A stretch of 8,510 nucleotides of DNA from Rhodobacter sp. (GTDB lineage Bacteria; Pseudomonadota; Alphaproteobacteria; Rhodobacterales; Rhodobacteraceae). The DNA is taken from the NCBI GenBank assembly GCA_027482795.1, contig JAIXVS010000266.1, positions 1-8,510 on the forward strand. The letters are read 5' to 3'. The translations under genes and the position numbers were made by a program. The notes under the pieces were generated by a model. It had not been told where the DNA came from and ran no database searches. It saw only the letters and a program-made list of their open reading frames with translations. Below, one piece after another: positions 1 to 6,565 of the stretch. Numbering within the stretch: the stretch's first letter is position 1; the number at the start of each line of letters is the position of its first letter.

Positions 1-650
1 AGGTGCCTTAGTTGCCTCAAAAGCCCATCTGGGTCGGTTTTCTGAAGAAATGTCAAAAGTGTTTGAACCATAAAGGTCAAAAAAACTTCACTTGATCGAA
101 ATGTGTTTAATATGTCTTCGATGGTTTCACGCATCACCAACTTGTGGCCACATTGGTCCAAATTGAACAGGACGTTTCTAAAGTTGCCATTTTGAAGATC
201 GGTCTTGATCTCAGGGTAGACCTCCTCAAAGGGTCGCGACAGAATCTTGCATTCAATGACTAACTCTTTAACTTCATCTTTTATCGCCGCCAAAACGGGC
301 GCTACGTTTGATTGCAAGCGATCTGCCACTTCAGGTTTTGCATCATTCAGTATTAACCGACAGCGAACCGTGAGAGGGGCCATGCCATTAGCTGCGCGAA
401 TTACCTTTAAGTCAGCCACCACCTGACGAAGTGTTTCAATGAAGACCAGCGGAGAGCCCGCTTCGCCTTTGCTGTAACGGCCACCTCCAGCAAAACCATC
501 AACTATGGCTAGTCGGAAGACAGATTGCTGAGGTATCATGCAACGAACTCTCAGATACTCGTCAAAATAACTTCCCAGAACACGCAATTTCTGCGCGGTG
601 TGTGGGAGTAACTCTGCCCCATCGATCCACTCATACTCCTTTTTCGACAT
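1..650 (-). CDS. tcmP: TcmP, three-Cys-motif partner protein (3' end outside window)
   Basis: The reading frame opens at an ATG at 650 and stays open to the left edge, so 216 codons of N-terminal sequence are visible and the stop is missing. The start WIDGAELLPHTAQKLRVLGSY, then VDGFAGGG (residues 50-57), LILND (99-103) and VLFNLDQCG (160-168) match the layout of TcmP proteins, the partner of the cysteine-motif protein encoded just upstream. VDGFAGGG resembles the glycine-rich SAM-binding motif I of Rossmann methyltransferases, and NLDQCG sits where TcmP relatives usually have a DPFG-like motif. A nucleotide-modifying or methyltransferase-like activity is therefore inferred, not shown. A GTAAGG element lies about 10 nt before the ATG. 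The gap to the upstream gene is only 26 nt, so cotranscription is likely. Codon use is more AT-rich than in the oxyR/katG region, which fits horizontal transfer. The family call is fairly firm; the function is unknown. Confidence 0.82.
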   Translation of the reverse strand, partial: MSKKEYEWIDGAELLPHTAQKLRVLGSYFDEYLRVRCMIPQQSVFRLAIVDGFAGGGRYSKGEAGSPLVFIETLRQVVADLKVIRAANGMAPLTVRCRLILNDAKPEVADRLQSNVAPVLAAIKDEVKELVIECKILSRPFEEVYPEIKTDLQNGNFRNVLFNLDQCGHKLVMRETIEDILNTFRSSEVFLTFMVQTLLTFLQKTDPDGLLRQLRH

Positions 651-676
651 TCAGCTTTTACCTTACAAGCGCTTAC

Positions 677-1438
677 TTAAACCGTTTTCAGTTGGGCAAT
701 TATAGACTCTGGCACAATCTGCCACGGAAACCCGTTCCATTCCTCACCATCCAGCATACGCCCGCCTGACTTCGGGCGCGCGCCGCCCCATTGCTTAAAG
801 AAGAACGCAACTTTATCGCGAGTGCAAGTGTCTTTTATCGCGCGCACCCAATCTTCTTTCATTGCGCGCGCGCCTGGGCCACTTTCGCCGCCCACAATCG
901 CCCATGCAATACCAGATAGATCAACTTCACCAGTTGGCCCCAAAAGGGGCTCAAACGAGATAAAGCGCGCTTCGGAATTGATCTGCTTTAGGTGTTCGAT
1001 GCGACTTTTATAGGCAGCGTCTTCGACCGAAACACCAAGCCAAATATGATTAGGCACTTTGCCGCCGTCATATCGGGCTTTGATGTAATTGCGCATCAAA
1101 GAGCTGCGCTTGGTCAAAACCTGATAGACATGCCAATCTGCGCTTTCCATCGCGTCAAAAACTTGATCGACATATTCTTTTGGGATCTCTTTTTGAAAGA
1201 GATCGCTCATGGAATTAACAAAGATCATGCGCGGCTTTCTCCACGCCTTTGGCTGTTTTAGCCGCTCAGGCCAAATCCGCAGGTCAAAGCCAAACTCGTA
1301 GGGGTGGTTTGGAACCCCGCGCCACCGCTCGGCAAAGCGTTCGGCGTAACAGTTATCGCAGCCTGGGCCCACTTTTGTACAACCAGCCACAGGGTTCCAC
1401 GTTGCATCTGTCCATTCAATATCGGTTTTTTGTGCCAT
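677..1438 (-). CDS. DUF5131 / phage Gp37-Gp68 family protein with CX6CX2C motif
   Basis: This 253-residue protein is typical in length for the DUF5131 (Gp37/Gp68) family. It opens with KTDIEWTDATWNPVAGC and carries Cys-20, Cys-27 and Cys-30 (CX6CX2C) in CTKVGPGCDNCYAE, the three-Cys motif that names its partner TcmP downstream. Further conserved blocks are PRMIFVNSMSDLF (69-81), WHVYQVLTKR (102-111), HIWLGVSVED (131-140), RFISFEPLLG (158-167), AIVGGESG (180-187) and FFFKQWGG (212-219). The alternation of strand-ending motifs suggests a TIM-barrel-like fold, and the cysteine triad could bind a metal or Fe-S cluster as in radical SAM enzymes; both points are inference. I chose the ATG at 1438 because family members start there. 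A TTG at 1465 would add nine residues but has no better ribosome site. It probably forms an operon with tcmP. The role is unproven; a nucleic-acid modification function is plausible. Confidence 0.85.
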   Translation of the reverse strand: MAQKTDIEWTDATWNPVAGCTKVGPGCDNCYAERFAERWRGVPNHPYEFGFDLRIWPERLKQPKAWRKPRMIFVNSMSDLFQKEIPKEYVDQVFDAMESADWHVYQVLTKRSSLMRNYIKARYDGGKVPNHIWLGVSVEDAAYKSRIEHLKQINSEARFISFEPLLGPTGEVDLSGIAWAIVGGESGPGARAMKEDWVRAIKDTCTRDKVAFFFKQWGGARPKSGGRMLDGEEWNGFPWQIVPESIIAQLKTV

Positions 1439-1507
1439 TTTGCGCTGCCCAGTTGTTTTGCTCAATCTACCATAGGTACATCAACTGCGCCACGTAAATT
1501 GCCCATG
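1439..1507 (-). promoter_or_regulatory. Candidate promoter/operator of the DUF5131-tcmP module
   Basis: This 69-bp gap between gntK and the DUF5131 gene (both minus strand) shows no obvious terminator. On the minus strand, TTTACG (1498-1493) and TATGGT (1474-1469) are 18 nt apart and loosely resemble -35 and -10 boxes. The -10 candidate overlaps the palindrome TACC-ATA-GGTA (1468-1478). An outer imperfect repeat, GCCCAGTTG (1447-1455) and CAACTGCGC (1482-1490), encloses it. Nested symmetry over a possible -10 would suit a repressor, but this is reading by eye only. Confidence 0.3.
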
Positions 1508-2044
1508 TTATGCCGCGCTAGATGCCGCGCTCGTTGCCAATTTCTTTAGGATCATCGCCACCTGCTGCGCCACTGTCAGGGTGATGGGGATGATCATCGC
1601 CTCTGCCCCGCTGGGCGGTTCTAGCGTTTCAAATTGGCTCTCTAGCAGCCCTTGCGGCAAATGGTTGTGCTGGCGGGTTGCAAGGCGCTGGGCAATCAGA
1701 TCGCGGGTGCCCGCCAGATAGACAAACTGCACCGCCGTGCCCGCCGCTATGCGGATATGGCTACGATACACCGCCTTCAGGGCGCTGCAAGCGATAACCA
1801 CAGGCACGTCGCGGCGCAGCGAATTGGCCACCAGTTCCAGCCACCCCCAGCGGTCATCATCGCTGAGCGCTTGGCCTGCGCGCATCTTTGCAACATTGCT
1901 GGCAGGGTGCAAATCAGCGCCATCGCGGAACAAAACCCCCAAGGCGCGCGCCAAAGCCTTGCCAACGGCGGTTTTGCCAGACCCTGACACCCCCATCACC
2001 ACAATGCGGCGATTGTGCACGGATGCAAGGATCAACGCGGCCAT
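1508..2044 (-). CDS. gntK: Gluconokinase (D-gluconate 6-kinase)
   Basis: This 178-residue P-loop kinase phosphorylates D-gluconate with ATP to 6-phosphogluconate, feeding the Entner-Doudoroff and pentose phosphate routes in the cytoplasm. The Walker A motif GVSGSGKT is at residues 18-25. The gluconokinase signature follows: DGADLHPASNVAKM (41-54), then LSDDDRWGWL (60-69), ACSALKAVYR (85-94), FVYLAGTRDLIAQRL (107-121) and LLESQFETLEPP (133-144). The frame continues upstream to 2149, but those 35 residues do not resemble family N-termini. I therefore place the start at the ATG at 2044, although no clear ribosome site precedes it. No GntR repressor, gluconate transporter or dehydratase is adjacent, so the gene appears to stand alone. 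The downstream neighbour is the accessory DUF5131 gene 69 nt away, so this gene's end marks a core/accessory boundary. Confidence 0.9.
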   Translation of the reverse strand: MAALILASVHNRRIVVMGVSGSGKTAVGKALARALGVLFRDGADLHPASNVAKMRAGQALSDDDRWGWLELVANSLRRDVPVVIACSALKAVYRSHIRIAAGTAVQFVYLAGTRDLIAQRLATRQHNHLPQGLLESQFETLEPPSGAEAMIIPITLTVAQQVAMILKKLATSAASSAA

Positions 2045-2322
2045 GTCGCTGGGTGCAAACGATTTTGGCACATATTGCCTTTTGCAAGGTCGGGGCCGCT
2101 GCCCAAGATCACCTATGCATCGGTGATCACGCTGTCCTAGTCCAAGCAAATCTTGGAAAGGTCTACAGGTTTAAGGTAGCCCTTTTTCATTTAATTACAA
2201 CCAAATGGCGAATTTGCCTTCAAACTGCGCGGATATGCGCGCAGGGTCAAATATCGCGATGCCCTTGTACCTTGGCCAAGGCACAGCGCGGCGAAATCAG
2301 ACTGCCAACTGATCCCCGCGCG
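2045..2322. other. 278-bp intergenic region between mltB and gntK, with inverted repeat
   Basis: No convincing gene lies here. A perfect 7-bp inverted repeat, GATCACC (2107-2113) and GGTGATC (2122-2128) with an 8-nt spacer, sits about 63 bp upstream of the gntK start, where an operator could lie. No T-run follows it on either strand, so a terminator is unlikely. The region should hold the gntK promoter and the end of the transglycosylase transcript, but I see no convincing -35/-10 pair or intrinsic terminator. A short plus-strand frame ending at 2140 has very GC-rich third positions and might be a gene relic. Confidence 0.45.
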
Positions 2323-3135
2323 TTAGCCGTCGATCTTAGCGGCGATCAGCGCGATGGCCTGCTGATAGACGGTGGCTGCGTTCCATTCGTTCAGCACGGC
2401 AAAGTTGGGCTGACCTTCACTGTATCCCACCCCCGCCTGCCACCCCTTGGCGCGCAGAAAGTTGGCCGTGCTGGCCAGCGCATCGACCGCGTTGTTCAAA
2501 TCAATCTTCCCATCGCCATTGCCATCAAGGCCGTATTCAAAGGCATTTCCAGGCAAAAACTGGGTATGACCCAATTCGCCATGTTTCGCGCCAATGCTGG
2601 CGGCATCTATGGTGCCCTGATCAATCAGCCGCAGCGCGCCAATCAGATGGGGGCGGAAAAAATCGCTGCGGCGGCAATCAAAGGTCAGCGTGGCAATGGC
2701 CGAAACGATATTGGTATCGCCCATAAAATTGCCAAAGCCCGTTTCCATGCCGTGAATGGCAATCAAAATACCTGCGGGCACGCCAAAGGCCGCCTCTAGG
2801 CTGTCGTAGAATTCTTTATTCTTGGCGCGGCGGGCTTTGCCGATGCTGGCAATATCATTGGCCCCGCGCACGGCCAGAAACTGATCCAGCGGGTATTTGA
2901 AACTTTTCTGGTTTCGGTCAGCGCCGATGGTGGTTTTGGAATAACTGGTGGCGGCCAAGGCATTCAGCCCCGCCGCGCCCACGCCTTCGGCGGCAGCCTC
3001 GGCGGCGAAATCGGCCTTCCAAGCATCATAGCCCTGCGCGGTATCGCTGCATGTGGCAGCAAGCGAAGGGGAGCCAAGGCACAGGCACAAAAATGCAGCC
3101 ATGCGGACGGGTTGAAAAAGACGTGCAGCAGTCAT
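2323..3135 (-). CDS. Lytic murein transglycosylase, MltB/SLT_2 family, periplasmic
   Basis: This 270-residue enzyme would cleave the MurNAc-GlcNAc bond of peptidoglycan and leave 1,6-anhydro ends. Residues 1-27 (MTAARLFQPVRMAAFLCLCL, then GSPSLAA) form a Sec signal peptide with likely cleavage after SLA or AA. There is no good lipobox, so the product should be soluble. The catalytic Glu is Glu-131 in HGMETGFGNF, followed by MGDTNIVSAIATLTFDCRR (138-156), GELGHTQFLPGNAFEYG (186-202) and an EF-hand-like DGNGDGKIDL (204-213). It lacks the C-terminal peptidoglycan-binding domain of longer relatives. Cys-29 and Cys-154 could form a disulfide. The ATG at 3135 is chosen because AAGGA lies 7 nt upstream and the signal peptide begins there; the longer open frame would run into oxyR. 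It lies 91 nt downstream of oxyR in the same direction and may be partly cotranscribed with it. Confidence 0.9.
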   Translation of the reverse strand: MTAARLFQPVRMAAFLCLCLGSPSLAATCSDTAQGYDAWKADFAAEAAAEGVGAAGLNALAATSYSKTTIGADRNQKSFKYPLDQFLAVRGANDIASIGKARRAKNKEFYDSLEAAFGVPAGILIAIHGMETGFGNFMGDTNIVSAIATLTFDCRRSDFFRPHLIGALRLIDQGTIDAASIGAKHGELGHTQFLPGNAFEYGLDGNGDGKIDLNNAVDALASTANFLRAKGWQAGVGYSEGQPNFAVLNEWNAATVYQQAIALIAAKIDG

Positions 3136-3226
3136 GACAGTATCCTTCTGGATTTTCGCCATGATGGCGGGGCAATTTGATGCGCGCAATGGGTTATCTG
3201 CGCAAATCGGGCGATAAATGCCCCAC

Positions 3227-4147
3227 CTATTCCCCCATTTTGCCCCCTGTTTGCCTGCGCAAAACCTGCGCCAGATCGGCCAAATGCCCCGCAATGGGGG
3301 ATGTTTTGCGCCAGACCATGCCGATTTGGCGCTGCGGCGCGGGTGCGGGAAAACGCTGGATACAAACCTGCGCCGCGCGGGTTTCAACCGCCACGGCCAT
3401 ATCAGGTATCAGCGTAACCCCCATGCCAGCGGCGACCATTTGCACCAGTGTGGTTAGGGCCGATCCATCCATCACCTCGCGCGGGCGATTATTGGGGCGG
3501 GCATTTGCGGGCATCGCGCAAAAGGCCAGCGCCTGATCGCGAAAGCAGTGCCCTTCTTCCAGCAGCAAAAGCCGCATCTCGCGCAGGCCTTGCGCATCGG
3601 GCACAGGGCGGGCGGCATCTGCGGCAGGGCGTACCAGAACGAAATCTTCGGCAAACAGGGGCATTTGCGCCAGGTGCGGCGCGGCAAGCGGCAGCGCAAG
3701 GATCGCGCAATCTAAGCGTCCTTCGCCCAGTTCGGCCAGCAATGTATGCGTCATCGCCTCGCGCAGGCGCAAATCCAGCGCGGGAAAAGATGCGTTCAGC
3801 GCGGCCATCATCTGCGGCAGGAAATAGGGCGCAACCGTAGGGATTACGCCCAGCGATACCTTTCCTGCCAGCCCATCGCCCGTTTGGGCGCGCACAAAAT
3901 CGCCCAAGCCCGCAACCTCGCGCAAGATAGCGCGGGCGCGGGTAGCGAATTCTGCCCCAAAGGGGGTAAGTTGCAGGCCCTTTGGGCTGCGTTCAAACAG
4001 GGGGGCAGCGGCCTGCGCCTCTAGCTCTTTGATCTGCATCGATAGGGCGGGCTGCGAGATGGCGCAGACATCCGCCGCGCGGCCAAAATGCAGGGCACTG
4101 GCCAAAGTGTCGAAATAATGCAGCTGGCGCAGGGTGATGTTCTTCAT
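3227..4147 (-). CDS. oxyR: OxyR, LysR-family hydrogen peroxide sensor and activator
   Basis: This 306-residue LysR-type regulator has an N-terminal winged helix-turn-helix (residues about 3-62: TLRQLHYFDTLASALHFGRA and SQPALSMQIKELEAQ). It is followed by a substrate-binding-like effector domain from about 92. The block LLLLEEGHCFRDQALAFC places Cys-201 and Cys-210 exactly as Cys-199 and Cys-208 of E. coli OxyR, the pair that forms the peroxide-induced disulfide. MVAAGMGVTLIPDMAV (237-252) matches the OxyR C-terminal core. It is transcribed divergently from katG across a 125-bp gap, the classical arrangement for a regulator and its target. A peroxide-dependent activator of katG, probably autoregulated, is the natural reading. 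No Shine-Dalgarno sequence precedes the ATG, and a 15-bp inverted repeat overlaps the start codon, so OxyR may control its own synthesis there (inference). Confidence 0.93.
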   Translation of the reverse strand: MKNITLRQLHYFDTLASALHFGRAADVCAISQPALSMQIKELEAQAAAPLFERSPKGLQLTPFGAEFATRARAILREVAGLGDFVRAQTGDGLAGKVSLGVIPTVAPYFLPQMMAALNASFPALDLRLREAMTHTLLAELGEGRLDCAILALPLAAPHLAQMPLFAEDFVLVRPAADAARPVPDAQGLREMRLLLLEEGHCFRDQALAFCAMPANARPNNRPREVMDGSALTTLVQMVAAGMGVTLIPDMAVAVETRAAQVCIQRFPAPAPQRQIGMVWRKTSPIAGHLADLAQVLRRQTGGKMGE

Positions 4148-4272
4148 AAGAATATCTTATCAAGACCATCAGTTAATTCAACTTATCTTATTCATGGAAA
4201 GGTGATAATGCCGCGCTAAATCAGGTTAAAGCACAGCTTTGCCCCGATACCCTATTAAATGGAGAGCGACAG
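4146..4272. promoter_or_regulatory. oxyR/katG divergent regulatory region with candidate OxyR sites
   Basis: The 125-bp gap between the two start codons is AT-rich on the oxyR side. ATAAGA-ATA-TCTTAT (4146-4160) is a perfect 6-bp-arm inverted repeat overlapping the oxyR ATG. CTTATC recurs at 4156-4161 and 4182-4187, 26 bp apart, and AGTT-AATTC-AACT (4171-4183) lies between. OxyR tetramers contact a series of half-sites spaced about one helical turn, so this array at 4146-4192 is a plausible binding region. GATAAT at 4204-4209 is a candidate katG -10. The -35 position would then fall inside the array, as expected for an activator-dependent promoter. The katG ribosome site GGAGAG is at 4261-4266, 6 nt before the ATG. 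OxyR occupancy is inferred. Confidence 0.5.
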
Positions 4273-6441
4273 ATGGACGGACGCGACATTCCCGCAGGCA
4301 CATGCCCCGTGGCCCATGGCGGCAACACCCAAACCCAAAACGCCGTGCAGGCGTGGTGGCCCAAAACCCTGAATTTGGACATTTTGCACCAGCATGATGC
4401 CAAGTCTAACCCCTTGGCAGGGTTTGATTATCGCAAAGCGGTGCAGGGGCTGGATTACGCCGCGCTGAAGGCCGATGTTCATGCCTTGATGACCGATAGC
4501 CAGCCATGGTGGCCTGCCGATTGGGGCCATTACGGCGGTTTGATGATCCGCATGGCGTGGCATTCGGCGGGATCGTACCGCGTACAAGACGGGCGCGGCG
4601 GGGCAGGGCATGGGAACATTCGTTTCGCCCCCCTGAACAGCTGGCCCGATAATGCCAATCTGGACAAGGCCCGCCGCCTGCTGTGGCCGATTAAGCAGAA
4701 ATATGGCAACAAAATCTCGTGGGCCGATTTGATTATTCTGGCGGGCACGGTGGCTTATGAAAGCATGGGGTTGAAAACATTCGGCTTCGCGCTGGGCCGC
4801 GATGATATTTGGGCCCCTGAAAAGGATGTCTATTGGGGATCGGAAACCGAATGGCTGGCCCCATCGGAAAACCGCTATGGCGATTTGAATGATCCTTCGA
4901 CGCTGGAAAACCCGCTGGCTGCCGTGCATATGGGCCTGATTTACGTCAACCCCGAAGGCGTGAATGGCAACCCAGACCCCGCCCGCACCGCGCTGCATAT
5001 CCGCGAAACCTTTGCTCGTATGGCGATGAACGATGAGGAAACCGTGGCCTTGGCCGCTGGCGGCCACACCGTGGGCAAGGCGCATGGTAATGGCAACGCC
5101 GCCAACCTTGGCCCCGCGCCAGAGGGTGCAGATATGTCCGAGGGCGGCCTTGGCTGGATGAACCACACCACCCGCGATGTGGGCCGCGATACCGTCACCT
5201 CGGGCATCGAAGGCGCTTGGACAACCCACCCCACCAAATGGGACATGGGCTATTTCAAAATGCTGTTTGGCTATGAGTGGGAGCTGACACGTTCCCCCGC
5301 TGGCGCGCAGCAGTGGCAGCCGATTGGGATTAAGCCCGAAGATATGCCTGCCGATGTCGAAGACCCATCGCGCAAGACGATGCCACTGATGACCGATGCC
5401 GATATGGCGATGAAGGTTGACCCGATCTACCGCGCCATTTGCGAGAAGTTCATGGCAGATCCCGCCGCGTTTGACGATGCCTTTGCGCGGGCTTGGTTCA
5501 AGCTAACCCACCGCGATATGGGCCCGCAGGCGCGCTATATCGGCCCCGATGCGCCAAAAGAACTGCTGATCTGGCAAGATAACGTGCCAGCGGGCAACGC
5601 CAGCTATGACGTGGCGGCGGCAAAAGCGAAAATCGCCGCCGCTGGCCTTAGCGTGGCTGATATGGTGGCTACTGCATGGGACAGCGCGCGCACCTTCCGC
5701 CAGTCTGACTATCGCGGCGGCGCAAACGGCGCACGCATTCGCCTTGCCCCGCAAAAAGATTGGGAAGGCAACGAGCCTACCCGCCTTGCCCGCGTTCTGG
5801 CGGTGCTGGAACCCATCGCGGCCAGCGTGGGTGCCTCGGTCGCCGATATGATCGTGCTGGCGGGGAATGTCGGCGTGGAACAGGCGGCCAAAGCAGCGGG
5901 CGTTGATGTGACAGTGCCCTTCGCACCCGGCCGCGGCGATGCTGCCCAAGCGGCGACCGATGCCGATAGCTTCCAGTATTTGGAACCTGTCGCAGACGGT
6001 TTCCGCAATTGGGAGAAGAAGGCATATGCCGTTTCTGCCGAAGAAATGCTGCTGGATCGCGCGCAATTGATGGGCCTGACCGCGCCAGAAATGACCGTGC
6101 TGCTGGGCGGGATGCGGGTGATTGGCGCAAACCACGGCGGGGGCAAACACGGCGTGTTCACCACCCGCGTTGGGGCACTGACGAATGATTTCTTCGTCAC
6201 CCTAACCGATATGGCCTACAAATGGCAGCCAACAGGCCGCAACAGCTATAACATCGTTGACCGCGCGACAGGGGATGTGAAGTTCACCGCCACCCGCGCC
6301 GATTTGGTATTCGGCAGCAACTCGATGCTGCGCGCCATTGCCGAGGTCTACGCCCAGAACGATGCCGGCGAAAAACTGGTGGCCGATTTTGTGGCCGCTT
6401 GGGTCAAGGTAATGAACGCAGATCGGTATGATCTGGCGTAA
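4273..6441 (+). CDS. katG: Catalase-peroxidase KatG
   Basis: This 722-residue bifunctional haem enzyme breaks down hydrogen peroxide (catalase) and also works as a peroxidase. The N-terminal haem domain holds the distal triad Arg-93, Trp-96 and His-97 in IRMAWHSAGSYR, and the proximal haem ligand His-265 in AAGGHTVGKAHG. Trp-96, Tyr-224 (GLIYVNPEGVNG) and Met-250 (RETFARMAMND) are placed to form the Met-Tyr-Trp adduct needed for catalase activity. Arg-414 in FKLTHRDMGP corresponds to the mobile arginine (Arg-418 of the M. tuberculosis enzyme). The C-terminal domain, without haem, runs from about 425 and includes SDYRGGANGARIRLAPQKDW. Length is normal and no signal peptide is seen, so the enzyme is cytoplasmic. 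The start has GGAGAG 6 nt upstream. It diverges from oxyR and is probably induced by it. A strong terminator follows directly. The frame is intact with no missing catalytic residue. Confidence 0.98.
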   Translation: MDGRDIPAGTCPVAHGGNTQTQNAVQAWWPKTLNLDILHQHDAKSNPLAGFDYRKAVQGLDYAALKADVHALMTDSQPWWPADWGHYGGLMIRMAWHSAGSYRVQDGRGGAGHGNIRFAPLNSWPDNANLDKARRLLWPIKQKYGNKISWADLIILAGTVAYESMGLKTFGFALGRDDIWAPEKDVYWGSETEWLAPSENRYGDLNDPSTLENPLAAVHMGLIYVNPEGVNGNPDPARTALHIRETFARMAMNDEETVALAAGGHTVGKAHGNGNAANLGPAPEGADMSEGGLGWMNHTTRDVGRDTVTSGIEGAWTTHPTKWDMGYFKMLFGYEWELTRSPAGAQQWQPIGIKPEDMPADVEDPSRKTMPLMTDADMAMKVDPIYRAICEKFMADPAAFDDAFARAWFKLTHRDMGPQARYIGPDAPKELLIWQDNVPAGNASYDVAAAKAKIAAAGLSVADMVATAWDSARTFRQSDYRGGANGARIRLAPQKDWEGNEPTRLARVLAVLEPIAASVGASVADMIVLAGNVGVEQAAKAAGVDVTVPFAPGRGDAAQAATDADSFQYLEPVADGFRNWEKKAYAVSAEEMLLDRAQLMGLTAPEMTVLLGGMRVIGANHGGGKHGVFTTRVGALTNDFFVTLTDMAYKWQPTGRNSYNIVDRATGDVKFTATRADLVFGSNSMLRAIAEVYAQNDAGEKLVADFVAAWVKVMNADRYDLA

Positions 6442-6464
6442 GGGCGGGGTTTAACGAGTGACAC

Positions 6465-6494
6465 AGCGCGGGGGGAAACCCCCGCGCTTTTTTT
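6465..6494 (+). terminator. Rho-independent terminator of katG
   Basis: Starting 24 nt after the katG stop, AGCGCGGGGG (6465-6474) and CCCCCGCGCT (6479-6488) form a perfect 10-bp GC-rich stem closed by a GAAA tetraloop, followed by an uninterrupted run of seven T (6488-6494). This is a textbook intrinsic terminator on the plus strand and separates katG from the kinase module downstream. Confidence 0.95.
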
Positions 6495-6565
6495 ATTGCA
6501 GGATTTACCTTAAGCAACTTATGTGAGAGTCTCGCCTAAGTTGAATTCTACACAGAGCAGGTATC
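6495..6565 (+). promoter_or_regulatory. Upstream region of the HipA_2-DUF3037 module with inverted repeat
   Basis: Between the katG terminator and the kinase start lies a 7-bp perfect inverted repeat, CAACTTA (6515-6521) and TAAGTTG (6537-6543), around a 15-nt centre that itself holds the small palindrome GAGAGTCTC (6525-6533). It lies 22 bp before the TTG start, where an operator or leader hairpin could regulate the operon. I cannot place a confident promoter. Confidence 0.35.

Noticed and set aside
2045..2149. 35-residue N-terminal extension of gluconokinase
   Set aside because: Family members begin shortly before the P-loop; the extension has no family resemblance.
1888..2799. Plus-strand open frame of 303 codons
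   Set aside because: It lies antisense to both the gntK 5' part and the transglycosylase, whose motifs are unmistakable.
3157..3169. CGCCAT-G-ATGGCG palindrome upstream of the transglycosylase gene
   Set aside because: Short and with a single-base centre, so it cannot form a hairpin; chance occurrence is likely in this composition.
3136..3387. N-terminal extension of the transglycosylase to 354 residues
   Set aside because: It would overlap oxyR, and the ATG at 3135 has a good ribosome site and directly starts a signal peptide.
4255..5229. Long minus-strand open frame (324 codons) opposite katG
   Set aside because: It is antisense to the KatG haem domain and has no recognisable domain; long antisense frames are expected in GC-rich coding DNA.
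5503..6150. Minus-strand open frame (215 codons) opposite the katG 3' half
   Set aside because: Shadow of KatG with His/Arg/Ala-rich composition and no family features.
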